A DNA stretch of 64,000 nt, taken from the NCBI GenBank assembly GCA_002345675.1, contig DDWL01000036.1, positions 29,843-93,842 on the forward strand, written 5' to 3'. The DNA is from Bacteroidales bacterium UBA2287 (GTDB lineage Bacteria; Bacteroidota; Bacteroidia; Bacteroidales; Tenuifilaceae). A program made the translations under genes and the position numbers. Within the stretch, counting starts at the first letter, position 1. Every line of letters starts with the position of its first letter. Of the stretch, positions 1 to 8,653 are shown piece by piece. The notes under the pieces were generated by a model. The model did not search any database. It worked only from the letters and a program-made list of their open reading frames with translations, and was not told the origin of the DNA.

Positions 1-22
1 GGTTCGACTCCCCTTACCTCCA
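1..22 (+). tRNA. 3' end of a tRNA or tmRNA, cut by window edge
   Basis: The window opens inside a T arm. A T-loop of the TTCGACT type is followed by a 5-nt stem strand, a 7-nt acceptor strand (tacctcc) and an A discriminator at 22; CCA is not encoded. A terminator follows. The 5' part is missing, so identity is open: an acceptor of the GGAGGTA type would fit tRNA-Tyr, and the TTCGACTCC and CTCCA pattern is also common at tmRNA 3' ends. Confidence 0.6.
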
Positions 23-29
23 CAAAATT

Positions 30-64
30 AAGGTCAATCCAACTTATAGGGTTGGCCTTTTTTA
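30..64 (+). terminator. Rho-independent terminator
   Basis: An 11-bp stem (30-40 with 49-59, including G-T pairs) around an 8-nt loop is followed by a T run to 64. It ends the transcript of the truncated tRNA-like gene and separates it from tRNA-Gly. Confidence 0.7.
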
Positions 65-73
65 AATTATAAT

Positions 74-147
<74 letters not shown>

Positions 148-150
148 GCT

Positions 151-192
151 AAAAGTGAAGGCCTTACAGAAATGTAAGGCCTTCACTTTTTT
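151..192 (+). terminator. Strong terminator after tRNA-Gly
   Basis: A perfect 17-bp stem (151-167 with 174-190) with a 6-nt loop, followed by further T residues. The arms begin with AAAA and end with TTTT, so the hairpin can also stop the minus-strand sensor/receiver operon arriving from 243. Confidence 0.85.
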
Positions 193-242
193 AGGATACT
201 AAATCATTACTAAAACAAACTGGTGCTTTGTAAAAAGAAACC

Positions 243-611
243 TTAATTAATTGCTTTTAAGTTGCTGTTTATTGTGTCGATAATTTCGTTTGCCTTAAAG
301 GGCTTGCTGAAGTATTCGAGAATTAATTTGCTTTTTAAAGCTTCGGCAATTTCCTTGGTAATGTCGAATCCAGTAAGTATAAAGTACTTAATGTCGGGGT
401 GCTTTTGGCGAGCTGTTTTTATAAAGTCGAGCCCATTCATGTTTGGCATTCTCATGTCGCTAACAACAACGCTAATTTCGGGGTTTTTGTTAAGCATTTC
501 AAGTGCAGCAACTGCCGACCCTGCTGTAAGAACTCTGAAATCTCGCTTTAAGTTTGTTGCAAAAAGACGAAGGTTTATTGGTTCGTCGTCGACATAGAGA
601 ATTGTTTCCAT
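243..611 (-). CDS. Single-domain response regulator (CheY-like receiver)
   Basis: A 122-residue receiver domain with no output domain. The acidic pair D8/D9 and phospho-acceptor D52 (in VVVSDMRMPNMNG), T80 and K103 are all in place, so it should accept phosphate. It starts 11 nt after the stop of the large sensor gene upstream on the same strand, so the two are almost certainly co-transcribed and the sensor is the likely phosphodonor. With no DNA-binding domain it must act through protein contact, as a phosphate relay or feedback sink on the kinase. Family assignment is sure; the partner is inferred from position. Confidence 0.93.
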   Translation of the reverse strand: METILYVDDEPINLRLFATNLKRDFRVLTAGSAVAALEMLNKNPEISVVVSDMRMPNMNGLDFIKTARQKHPDIKYFILTGFDITKEIAEALKSKLILEYFSKPFKANEIIDTINSNLKAIN

Positions 612-622
612 TTTAAATATTG

Positions 623-3600
623 TTAGTTCGTAGTTGGTAATAAAATTGTAACCGTTGTACCTTTCCCCTCTTTCGACTCGTATGTAATACTTCCTTTATG
701 CTCCTGAATTATGCTGTAAACAATCGATAACCCAAGCCCAGTACCTTTGCCAGGGTCTTTGGTTGTGAAAAAGGGGTCGGATATTTTCGACATGTTCTCC
801 TTGCTAATTCCGCAACCATTGTCGGCAATAGTAATAAAAAAGCTACTACTTTCAATGCCTGTAGTAATAATTATTTTTCCATTGGTTTCAATTGCTTGCT
901 CGGCATTGGTTAAAATGTTCAGAAAAACTTGGTGCAGCTTGCCTTCGTTCGCTTGTAGTAGTAATGGAGTTTTGTGATAATTCTTTTCGATTGATACCCT
1001 ATTATTCATTTGGTACCTAAGCATTAGTAGGCAGTTGTCGACAATGGCGTGTATGTCGCAGTCTTCTAAACTATTGTCTAAGCTTCGATTGAACCTATTT
1101 ACGGTTTTTACAATTTGTGAGGTTCGCTTAATTCCCTCTTCAATAATTTCAATTAATGGGTTAACTTCGCTCGAGTGCTCTTTGGCATTTTCGTTAATAT
1201 AGGTTTCGAGTGCTGTAATGCCTCCTTGAATATAGTTTAATGGGTTGTTTATTTCGTGGGCAATACCTGCAGTTAGAATACCAACCGATGCCATTTTTTC
1301 GGACTGAATAAGTTGTGCCTGTGTGCTTTTAAGCTTATCGAGGGTGTTTTCGAGTTCCTGCTTTTTATTGTTAATTTCGAGGGTGCGCTGGGTAACATTC
1401 TCCTCCAAAATTCTTTTGTCGCGGGTTAACTTTCGGGTTCGGTATTTTATGTACAATAAAATTATAAAGGCAATAAAAAGAACTTCGAGGGCATAAAACC
1501 ATGCTCGTTTCCAAATTGGAGGAACGATTCTTATTTTTAGTTCTACAGGTTTTTCGTTCCAAATTTTGTCGTTATTGCTGCCGGTTACTTTGAAAATATA
1601 GGTGCCCGGATTTAGGTTGGTAAACGTAGCGGAGTTGCTTGTTCCAATTTCAATCCAGTCGTCGTTAAACCCTTCGAGTTTATACTTGTAGCTATTCTTG
1701 GTGGGGTTGGTGTAGTCGAACGAAGCAAAATGAATTGAGAAAAAGTAGTCTTTGTGAGTTAACACCATTTCATTCTTTTCGTAAAACGATGACATGAGGG
1801 GCGTTAGGCTTTTATCCCAAACGGAATGGTTTAGTATTTTAAAATCGGTAATTGTAACTTTGGGGATAAATGGGTTATTGGTAACTTGCTCGGGTTTAAA
1901 GTATGTTATTCCAGCATTACTGCCAAAGTAAAGGGTTCCGTTGGCGCTTTTATGGGTAGCATTTCTGTTAAAGCCAGCACCTTCAATTCCGTCGGTTACT
2001 GTGTAAAAGTTAAAACTTTTTGTTTTTAACGAGTACCTCGAAATTCCTCGTGTGCTACTAATCCATAAGTTTTCCGAGTCGTCTTCAATAATGTCGTTAA
2101 TCATATTTTGTGAAAGACTTTTGTTGTTTGGATGCGGCAGGTACTGGTTTTTGTTGTAATCGTACTGAAGGAGCCCACTCGATTCGGTTCCAATCCAAAG
2201 GTTGTTATGACTGTCTTCGAAAATTGTAAGCAGTTTTAGTTTTCCCAAAAATAAGGATGTGTCGATATTCGCTGGAATGTGAGGGATAAATTTCTCGAGT
2301 TTAGGGTCAAATTCAATCAAGCCACCTTGGTACGACCCAACCCAAATGCGTCCTTTGTTGTCTTGTTCCATTGAGTTTATGTAATTGTCGACAAACGCAT
2401 TAGAGCCAGCAATGCTATGGTAGTACCTACTTATTTTGATTGAATTTCCTTGTTTTTCTATCTTATTAAGCCCATTCGATGTTGCAATCCATATATTTCC
2501 ATTGTTATCCTCCATTAGCGCATTAACCTGATTATGGCTTAAGCTGCTTGGCTCGTTGGGTATATTTTGGTATTGCTTAATGTCGTATTTTCCATTTATA
2601 GTTTTAATGCTAAAAAGACCATTTTGGTATGTTCCCACCCAAAGCGTGCTATCCCTGTCGAAAAGTAGCGCCCAAACTCTGTTGCTTCTTAAAGCGCTTC
2701 TTGCGTTTTGTTCTTTATTGAAATGTGTATAGCTGTTGCTCCTCGGATCGAACTTAACCAGCCCTCCACCATCGGTGCCAATCCATACATTTCCTTTTTT
2801 ATCGCTGTTAATTGCCATAACAGCATACTGTGGAAAGCCTGTTAAATGGCTGGTGCTGTGAGTTAGATTGTTGAATTTTTGAGGTTTTAAGTCGATTTTA
2901 TTTACTCCCCCGCCACGAGTACCAACCCAAAGCACCTTCGATTTGTCTTCGTACAAATATTCAACCCTGTTGCTGCTAATGCTATTTGGATTGTTAGGGT
3001 TGTGCTTGTAATGAGTAAATGTTTCGGTGTTTGGGTCGAATTTATTGAGCCCTCCGTCGTATGTTCCAATCCAAATGTAATTTTCCGAATCGATAAAAAT
3101 ACAGTTGGTCTTGTTGTCGCTAATGCTATTTTGATTATTGGGGTTATTGGTGAACCTTTTGAAAGTATTTGTAGCTGGATCGAATCGGTTTAACCCACCC
3201 TCATATGTGGCAATCCATATAATTCCCTTGTTGTCGGCAACCATGTTTTGAATTATGTTTGCACCTAAACTGTTTGGGTTTGCTGGGTCGTGTGTAAAAT
3301 TCTTAAACGTGCCATCGTTTTCGTTGAATTTATTTAAACCACGAAGAGTTCCAACCCAAAGGGTACCATCGTTTGTTTGGCACATGCACTTAGCTCTATT
3401 GTGGTTTAAACTGGTTGGGTTGTTTGGGTTGTGTTGAAAACGGGTAAAATTGTCGGTTCCTTTGTTAAAACGGTTTAGCCCGCCATCGGGAGTGCCAAAC
3501 CATAATGTTCCAGCCCTATCTTCGAAAATAAAAAGGATTTGGTTGTTGCTTATGCTGTTGGAATCTTTTGGGTTTTGGGAGTAGTTTTTAAATGTATTCG

Positions 3601-3964
3601 TTTTTGGGTCGTACCTGTCAATTCCTCCTCCAAATGTTCCAAGCCAGTAGTCGCCATGCCTGTCTTGGTGAATTTTTCCAAAATTACCTGTCGATAAGGA
3701 GTTTGGGCTCGAGGGGTCATTTCGAAATACCGAAACGCTTTTTCCGTCGTATCGGTTTAGCCCATCCTGTGTTCCAAACCACATGTAGCCAAGGCTGTCC
3801 TGAATAATTGTATATACGTTGTTGTGCGATAAACCATCGCGTATTGTAAGTTTTTCGAATACAACCTCGTTATTTTGGCAGGCGCCCTGTTTAGAGAGAA
3901 ATAACAAAAATAGGATGAAAGATATTCCCCTAAGGCTAGCTTTTAAATTGCTTAATGGTTTCAT
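623..3964 (-). CDS. Two-component sensor kinase with 14-blade periplasmic propeller
   Basis: A 1113-residue membrane histidine kinase. A signal peptide (1-29) is followed by about fourteen WxGT-type Reg_prop blades, enough for two seven-bladed propellers, then a Y_Y_Y Ig-like domain (about 725-810), one transmembrane helix near 821-840, a coiled coil (850-890), a HisKA H-box with H903 (AGIAHEINNP), and an HATPase domain with N1020 region and the GTGLGLS box near 1074. This sensory half is the one found in hybrid regulators that monitor carbohydrate breakdown in Bacteroidota, but here the chain stops after the kinase: there is no fused receiver or AraC domain. The separate receiver gene lies 11 nt downstream. 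The ligand is unknown. Confidence 0.93.
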   Translation of the reverse strand: MKPLSNLKASLRGISFILFLLFLSKQGACQNNEVVFEKLTIRDGLSHNNVYTIIQDSLGYMWFGTQDGLNRYDGKSVSVFRNDPSSPNSLSTGNFGKIHQDRHGDYWLGTFGGGIDRYDPKTNTFKNYSQNPKDSNSISNNQILFIFEDRAGTLWFGTPDGGLNRFNKGTDNFTRFQHNPNNPTSLNHNRAKCMCQTNDGTLWVGTLRGLNKFNENDGTFKNFTHDPANPNSLGANIIQNMVADNKGIIWIATYEGGLNRFDPATNTFKRFTNNPNNQNSISDNKTNCIFIDSENYIWIGTYDGGLNKFDPNTETFTHYKHNPNNPNSISSNRVEYLYEDKSKVLWVGTRGGGVNKIDLKPQKFNNLTHSTSHLTGFPQYAVMAINSDKKGNVWIGTDGGGLVKFDPRSNSYTHFNKEQNARSALRSNRVWALLFDRDSTLWVGTYQNGLFSIKTINGKYDIKQYQNIPNEPSSLSHNQVNALMEDNNGNIWIATSNGLNKIEKQGNSIKISRYYHSIAGSNAFVDNYINSMEQDNKGRIWVGSYQGGLIEFDPKLEKFIPHIPANIDTSLFLGKLKLLTIFEDSHNNLWIGTESSGLLQYDYNKNQYLPHPNNKSLSQNMINDIIEDDSENLWISSTRGISRYSLKTKSFNFYTVTDGIEGAGFNRNATHKSANGTLYFGSNAGITYFKPEQVTNNPFIPKVTITDFKILNHSVWDKSLTPLMSSFYEKNEMVLTHKDYFFSIHFASFDYTNPTKNSYKYKLEGFNDDWIEIGTSNSATFTNLNPGTYIFKVTGSNNDKIWNEKPVELKIRIVPPIWKRAWFYALEVLFIAFIILLYIKYRTRKLTRDKRILEENVTQRTLEINNKKQELENTLDKLKSTQAQLIQSEKMASVGILTAGIAHEINNPLNYIQGGITALETYINENAKEHSSEVNPLIEIIEEGIKRTSQIVKTVNRFNRSLDNSLEDCDIHAIVDNCLLMLRYQMNNRVSIEKNYHKTPLLLQANEGKLHQVFLNILTNAEQAIETNGKIIITTGIESSSFFITIADNGCGISKENMSKISDPFFTTKDPGKGTGLGLSIVYSIIQEHKGSITYESKEGKGTTVTILLPTTN

Positions 3965-4075
3965 ACGCAGTTTGTTTTACTTGCATGAGGGCGAAACGAA
4001 TTAAACCAACGACCAATAAAAATACGAAACGGAAAGATAGTAATCAATAATAATTGGCAATATAATAAAAGCTGC

Positions 4076-4110
4076 AAAATAAAAATGCCACCCCAACGAG
4101 GATGGCATTT
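4076..4110 (-). terminator. Terminator of the peptidylarginine deiminase gene
   Basis: An 8-bp perfect stem (AAATGCCA/TGGCATTT) with a 12-nt loop. Read on the minus strand it is followed by a T-rich tract (complement of 4078-4085), just beyond the stop at 4130. Confidence 0.65.
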
Positions 4111-4129
4111 GAAGTTTGATGGGGGATAG

Positions 4130-6085
4130 TTACATTTTTACAAAACGGCTACTCCAAGTATTTTTTCCCGAAATAACTCTAACCATGTAAACCCCAGTAG
4201 GTAACGAGTTGGTTTCCTTTTCTATTTTAGTAACTGAATGGCCTTTTTGCTGCCATACTATTTCTCCTGTTACCGACACAATTTCAACTGTAACCAAAGC
4301 CCCCGTCTCGGGAATGTTGATATTAAGCATTTCCTTTACAGGATTTGGGTATACCGAAATGCTTTTTGTACTTACAATAACCGAGTTCCCGGTTGCTTCG
4401 GTAATGTTTATATAGTCAATTTTTTCAACAGTTTCGCTGCCATTTATTGTTAACGAAATGGTTTTGTTGCCCAAAGTTGAGTAGGTTACTGTATGTGGCC
4501 CTTGGGTGTTTGCTGTTTGTGGCTGGGCTCCATCGCCAAAATTCCAGAGGAAACTTTCAGTTTCAATACCTTGGTTTTCGTAGTTAAAAACAACTTCTTG
4601 GTTTATTTCGGTTGAAATAGAATTTGCCGAAAAGTCGAAGCCATTTCCAACGGGCGAAACTGTAAATGTGTAAAAGCCCTCGGGAGCAACCAATGGCTTA
4701 CTTAATGTTTTTCCATTTCCATTTTCTGCTGTAATAAAATAGTTCACCTCGGCATTAAAGAGTTGGGCAGGAATGGTTGCCCAAAAGGTGTCTCTTTCGA
4801 ATGCCATTGGAATTTCGTTGAAGATTTCATCCTCTCCGTTTTTCCAACTTAATGTGGCCGAGGTTATGCCCGAAGTTGAGTTTATGTATGCCCAAACCAG
4901 AAAGCCAGTCGACGAGTATTCGGCTTCACGAATTGAAGGGTGCGAAATAAAAATGGGGTCGTTTGCTGCAATTTCGTGGGTGATGCAATGTATTGAGCCG
5001 CTGGCTCCAATGGTTGCTGCCGACTGAATTCCTACAATGTTATACCCAGGCATTGCGCTGGCGTAAATGTCGAGGGCTGCTTGGTCTTGGGCTAATCCGT
5101 ACTGAGGAACAAGTACTAAGTTGTTTAAAATAACCGAATTGGTATAAGTATAGTAGTCCGAACCGGAACTGGGGTAATAACCAGAGGCGCTTGGCGGCAT
5201 TGGAATGCGAACAACTTTATATGAGCGACCGTAAGGAGTTTGAAAGTTATTAAGAACGTAGTTCAAATTCGCTTCAATTTGTGGTCCATCAGCAACTCCC
5301 TGGGGGTACTGCCCAACCAGTAAAGTCTCCTCGTCGAGTAATTTCATGTGCATGTCAATATGGTGAATGCCATCGTACGGAAGCGTATTCATTCTAATAT
5401 AGGGTTTTACTCCCCAGTATTTTTTAGCAAGCGTATCGATTTGGGCGATAGTTAGCGAGCTGTTTTCGTCGTCAATTAATTTCGACGAGAATCCATTGCC
5501 AAAGCCGTCGTACATTAAATTGCCACCTGTGGCAACCAGTTTGTTTGGGTTTACGGTCATTTGGTAAATGGGTAACGACAAATGGGTGGCAATTGCCGAA
5601 GGAATTACATCGTCGGCAGGTCGTGGGCGATTATAGACCCAGTCGACTATTGCCAGCTGGTTTGTTCCTTTTAAATAAATGCTCTGTGGACCATAGTCGC
5701 GAACCCAAACGGAGTTATAGCTGGCCACAACATATTCAATGTTTGTTAGGCTTACCCCGCCACTGGTGAGATAGTTTTGAACCGTTGTGGCGTTGCTGCA
5801 CACAATGTACACTTTTACAGTTTCTCGTGCATGTCGAACAATTTCCCGTAGAACGCTTGTGTACGAGGTCCAAGTAATAACAACCCCCTGTGCCTCTTCC
5901 CATTCTCCTGGGGTTCGGGGTGTTTCGGTTGGTGGCGTTGTGCCCCTGTCGGTTGGGTAGTTGTCAATGTAATCCTGCCAAATTAGTTTTTCGGCTTCGG
6001 TCATTCCCTTGGGTAAGGGTTGCTCCTGCGAAAATGAAAAGGCGTAAATTCCTAAAAAGAAAATAAAAGCAGCGAAACGTTTCAT
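4130..6085 (-). CDS. Secreted PPAD-like peptidyl-arginine deiminase with PKD and T9SS sorting domain
   Basis: 651 residues: signal peptide 1-19, guanidine-modifying catalytic domain about 55-385, an Ig-like domain about 390-480, a PKD domain about 485-560 and a T9SS C-terminal sorting domain (VYPNP start, ending in a typical beta-strand pattern) over the last ~80. Catalytic residues of the family are present at D130, H242, D244, N316 and C367. The segment YNRPRPADD holds R153 and R155, matching the two arginines that in P. gingivalis PPAD bind the substrate C-terminal carboxylate. The enzyme should turn arginine residues into citrulline at the cell surface. Agmatine deiminase is the alternative, but the domain order and export signals favour PPAD. 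It has its own terminator and lies downstream of a secreted esterase gene. Confidence 0.87.
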   Translation of the reverse strand: MKRFAAFIFFLGIYAFSFSQEQPLPKGMTEAEKLIWQDYIDNYPTDRGTTPPTETPRTPGEWEEAQGVVITWTSYTSVLREIVRHARETVKVYIVCSNATTVQNYLTSGGVSLTNIEYVVASYNSVWVRDYGPQSIYLKGTNQLAIVDWVYNRPRPADDVIPSAIATHLSLPIYQMTVNPNKLVATGGNLMYDGFGNGFSSKLIDDENSSLTIAQIDTLAKKYWGVKPYIRMNTLPYDGIHHIDMHMKLLDEETLLVGQYPQGVADGPQIEANLNYVLNNFQTPYGRSYKVVRIPMPPSASGYYPSSGSDYYTYTNSVILNNLVLVPQYGLAQDQAALDIYASAMPGYNIVGIQSAATIGASGSIHCITHEIAANDPIFISHPSIREAEYSSTGFLVWAYINSTSGITSATLSWKNGEDEIFNEIPMAFERDTFWATIPAQLFNAEVNYFITAENGNGKTLSKPLVAPEGFYTFTVSPVGNGFDFSANSISTEINQEVVFNYENQGIETESFLWNFGDGAQPQTANTQGPHTVTYSTLGNKTISLTINGSETVEKIDYINITEATGNSVIVSTKSISVYPNPVKEMLNINIPETGALVTVEIVSVTGEIVWQQKGHSVTKIEKETNSLPTGVYMVRVISGKNTWSSRFVKM

Positions 6086-6157
6086 GTGGTTAATTGATTA
6101 ATGAATTAAGGTTAATTTTTTTTTTGACAAGTTTATTTAGTAATGGTTTAGTTTTAA

Positions 6158-7300
6158 TTAAAAGCCATAAAGCCATTTAAGGGCACTGTAAAACTCAATC
6201 CCCCACCACTCCTCGTTATGCTTGCCAAGAGGATTGGTGTTTAGTAGTAGCTCGTTTTCGGCATAGCCTGCTGTTTTTAGTAAATCTTTAGCTTTTTCAA
6301 TATTCGGAATTATCGACTCGCTTTCCTTTTCGCCAGCGTACAAGTATATTTTTTGAAAACGACGTTTTTTAAACTTTGTAATTTGCTCAAAAGCCTTTTC
6401 GCTCCACCAGAGCGATGGGGAAAACACCATTGCCTTGCCAAAAATTTCGGGGTATTCGAGTGTCATGTAAAGCGACATAAGTCCTCCAAGCGAACTGCCA
6501 GCAATTATTGTATTATCGCGGTCGGGAAGGGTACGGTAGTGCTTATCTATATAGGGCTTAAGGTTTTTAACAATGAATTGAGCCATTTTCGCACCGTCGC
6601 CACCCTTTTTTTCGAGGTTCGACCAAGGGGTTTGCTCGTTTATTCTGTCGTTTTCGCCATGGTAAATGCCAACAACAATTGCCGAAAAGCCCTTGGAGTA
6701 GTTTAGGCTATCGAGAATTTCGTCGATACCCCACTCGCCTGCAAAGGCGGTTGAGTTGTCGAAAAGGTTTTGTCCGTCGAACATATAAATTACCGGAAAC
6801 CCTTGATTCGAAGCGTAGTTTTGAGGAAAGTAAACCCTAACGGTTCGCCTTTTCCCAAATTGAGGAATTTCGATACTTGTAGGTAGAAAGTTTACATTTT
6901 TCGACGCAGTAGAAACCTTCGCCTTGTCGGGAAAACGGTCGCGCCAACCCTTAATGGTTAAACTGAAATTTTTGCCAAGCGAGTCAACATAAATTCTATT
7001 GGCAATGTCGCGCCCAGTGGAGTCGACCTCAACTGAAGTCCAGTTTCCACGGCAAATTTTATACTCAAATTCTGAAGGAATTGAGTCGATTTTAAGCGTT
7101 AGCACGCCAACCTCGTTGGGGGTAAACTTGTAAGAATCAACGTTTGGCTGCCATCCATTTATCGATCCAGCTAGAAAAAAATCAGAACCTTTGGGTGTGT
7201 TTTCGGGTAACTTTGGAATTGTAAATGTTACCTGCGACATAGCTGCTAGTTGGCATACAACCAGTAAAGCAAGGGTTGCTATTTTTTCGAGGGTCTTCAT
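6158..7300 (-). CDS. Secreted esterase of the enterochelin esterase/esterase D family
   Basis: 380 residues from the start chosen at 7300 (MKTLEKIATLALLVV), which gives a clean signal peptide; a longer reading frame to 7423 has a poor N terminus. Residues 25-120 form an Ig-like/starch-binding-type fold (FFLAGSINGW). The alpha/beta hydrolase follows, with nucleophile S270 in GSSLGG and a candidate catalytic H361. Such proteins cleave esters on siderophores or acetylated/feruloylated glycans; the substrate cannot be read from sequence. It shares a 158-bp divergent intergenic region with the next gene. Confidence 0.8.
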   Translation of the reverse strand: MKTLEKIATLALLVVCQLAAMSQVTFTIPKLPENTPKGSDFFLAGSINGWQPNVDSYKFTPNEVGVLTLKIDSIPSEFEYKICRGNWTSVEVDSTGRDIANRIYVDSLGKNFSLTIKGWRDRFPDKAKVSTASKNVNFLPTSIEIPQFGKRRTVRVYFPQNYASNQGFPVIYMFDGQNLFDNSTAFAGEWGIDEILDSLNYSKGFSAIVVGIYHGENDRINEQTPWSNLEKKGGDGAKMAQFIVKNLKPYIDKHYRTLPDRDNTIIAGSSLGGLMSLYMTLEYPEIFGKAMVFSPSLWWSEKAFEQITKFKKRRFQKIYLYAGEKESESIIPNIEKAKDLLKTAGYAENELLLNTNPLGKHNEEWWGIEFYSALKWLYGF

Positions 7301-7423
7301 TATCAGTATATATTGGTTTGCCGTGGCAGCAAAGTAAGTGAAAAAAAATGCAAATCGATGACCATTTGGTGTCCGAAAAGCTAAATTGGGAGCAATAAAA
7401 AGTAACGTGAAATGTTTTAGCAC

Positions 7424-7431
7424 TATATTTG
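7424..7431 (+). promoter_or_regulatory. Possible -7 box (TATATTTG)
   Basis: Matches the Bacteroidota TAnnTTTG -7 element 28 nt ahead of the start codon at 7459. No convincing -33 element is seen. Confidence 0.25.
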
Positions 7432-7458
7432 ATGCGCCAACGAACCAATTACATTTTT

Positions 7459-8265
7459 ATGAAAAGAATACTTTTCGGCCTCATACTAATTATTCCATTC
7501 GCAAGCTTAGCCAGCGGTGGATGGGAAATTAAAACACGCTACTATAACCTATACGAAAATCCTGCAAATGCAAGAGTCGAAACGGTTTCGTTAGCCAACG
7601 GGTACATGCGAATGGACAATGGTGATTTGGTTACCATATTCGACATTAAAAAAGGCGAAATTTTGTATTACAATACAGCAAACAGAACTTTTTGGCAAGG
7701 TAAGCCCGAAAGGTTTAATGCCGAAGTAAGAGCCGAACTTGAAGTTATGATTGAAAAGGAACTGTTAGGGGTTGAAGAAGATCATCGTGAAGTTATGCGC
7801 AAAATGTACGACGAAATGCTAAAGTCGTCGTTTTCGGACGCAAATAATCAGGATCAATTTCCTCGTGTTTTCTCAGTAAAAAGTATTGGCGATGGCGAAA
7901 AGGTTTCGGGGTTTAGCACCCAGTCGTTTCGTGTTTTTGAGGATGGACAACAGCTCGAAACTATTTGGATTGCAGCAGAGTTGCCAATTGCCAACGACTT
8001 CGACTTTGTTGGCTTAAGTCAATTTTTAAATCAACTTGCCAAAGGTGCTTATGCCGCTAGTTTCGAAGCGTCAAACGAGTACTTCGATTTGCTAAAAAAG
8101 GGCTACCCTGTAAAGGTTGAAATGACAAAAGCTGATGGATATACTTACATTTCCGATGTGGCTGAGGCCAAAAAAGTAAAGTTTCCCGACTCGCACTTTA
8201 AAGTTCCCAAGGGCTATACCGCCCGAAGTTTAACCCAAGTTGGCGTTTGGCAGGGGTACTTGTAG
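7459..8265 (+). CDS. Exported protein of unknown function
   Basis: 268 residues from the start at 7459, which places a standard signal peptide (MKRILFGLILIIPFASLASG) at the N terminus; an upstream start 30 nt earlier would add a charged leader. The mature part begins with a region resembling bacterial lipoprotein-carrier/DUF4412-type proteins (alternating beta strands around 'YMRMDNGDLVTIFDIKKGEI'), has a helical stretch near 85-120 and then beta strands. No catalytic motif or membrane segment is visible. It is divergent from the esterase gene. Function unassigned; periplasmic or outer-membrane-associated location is inferred from the signal peptide. Confidence 0.75.
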   Translation: MKRILFGLILIIPFASLASGGWEIKTRYYNLYENPANARVETVSLANGYMRMDNGDLVTIFDIKKGEILYYNTANRTFWQGKPERFNAEVRAELEVMIEKELLGVEEDHREVMRKMYDEMLKSSFSDANNQDQFPRVFSVKSIGDGEKVSGFSTQSFRVFEDGQQLETIWIAAELPIANDFDFVGLSQFLNQLAKGAYAASFEASNEYFDLLKKGYPVKVEMTKADGYTYISDVAEAKKVKFPDSHFKVPKGYTARSLTQVGVWQGYL

Positions 8266-8283
8266 CCATTGAGCATACTGCTA

Positions 8284-8314
8284 TTGCTCATTTGTAAATA
8301 AACAGTTACTTTTG
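8284..8314 (+). promoter_or_regulatory. Promoter of the tRNA-Arg array
   Basis: TTG at 8284-8286, a 20-nt spacer and TACTTTTG at 8307-8314 match the Bacteroidota -33/-7 pattern, ending 10 nt before the first tRNA-like copy. The functional tRNA lies 220 bp further on, so a primary transcript would run through both broken copies. Confidence 0.5.
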
Positions 8315-8324
8315 CGCTTCATTT

Positions 8325-8432
8325 GGCTCCGTAGTTCAGCTGCCCCGATTGCTATCGGGGATAATGTCAGATTCCGGTTCTGAAGGTCACAGGATTAATT
8401 AAAATATGAATAAGTAGAAAAAATAAATATAA
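8325..8432 (+). pseudogene. Broken tRNA-Arg copy 1 with palindrome in the D loop
   Basis: About 108 bp. The acceptor 5' strand, the anticodon arm (TCAGA, loop TTCCGGT, TCTGA) and the first half of the T arm match the intact tRNA at 8545. The D loop carries a near-palindromic 18-mer at 8343-8360, and the sequence leaves the tRNA at the T loop into an AT-rich spacer (attaaaatatgaataagtag) that copy 2 shares. Without the T-stem and acceptor 3' strands it cannot be a tRNA. Confidence 0.85.
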
Positions 8433-8544
8433 GGCCCCGTAGTTCAGCTGCCCCGATAGCTATCGGGGAGAATGTCAGATTCCGGTTTTGAAGGTCACAG
8501 GTTTGAATTAAAATATGAATAAGTAGAAGTTTAATAAATTATAA
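8433..8544 (+). pseudogene. Broken tRNA-Arg copy 2 with perfect palindrome in the D loop
   Basis: About 112 bp, in tandem with copy 1 and differing at a few bases. The D-loop insert at 8451-8468 is a perfect palindrome (CCCCGATAGCTATCGGGG). The anticodon loop is kept, with one change in the anticodon 3' stem (TTTGA). The T arm again ends after its loop and runs into the same AT-rich spacer. Confidence 0.85.
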
Positions 8545-8618
8545 GGCCCCGTAGTTCAGTTGAATAGAATGTCAGATTCCGGTTCTGAAGGTCACAGGTT
8601 TGAATCCTGTCGGGGTCA
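8545..8618 (+). tRNA. tRNA-Arg (anticodon CCG)
   Basis: A 74-nt cloverleaf. The acceptor GGCCCCG pairs with CGGGGTC (one G-T), the discriminator is A, and the T arm ACAGG/TTTGAAT/CCTGT is intact. The anticodon loop TTCCGGT between TCAGA and TCTGA gives CCG, which reads CGG. The D loop is normal, without the palindrome seen in the two broken copies just upstream. A terminator follows within 6 nt. Confidence 0.92.
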
Positions 8619-8623
8619 CAACA

Positions 8624-8653
8624 AAGGCTAATCCTAACCGATTGGCCTTTTTT
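8624..8653 (+). terminator. Terminator after tRNA-Arg
   Basis: A 10-bp stem (8624-8633 with 8640-8649, one G-T) with a 6-nt loop and a T run to 8653. Confidence 0.75.

Noticed and set aside
7301..7423. N-terminal extension of the esterase gene
   Set aside because: The added 41 residues lack a signal peptide and run across the intergenic region into the promoter area of the divergent gene.
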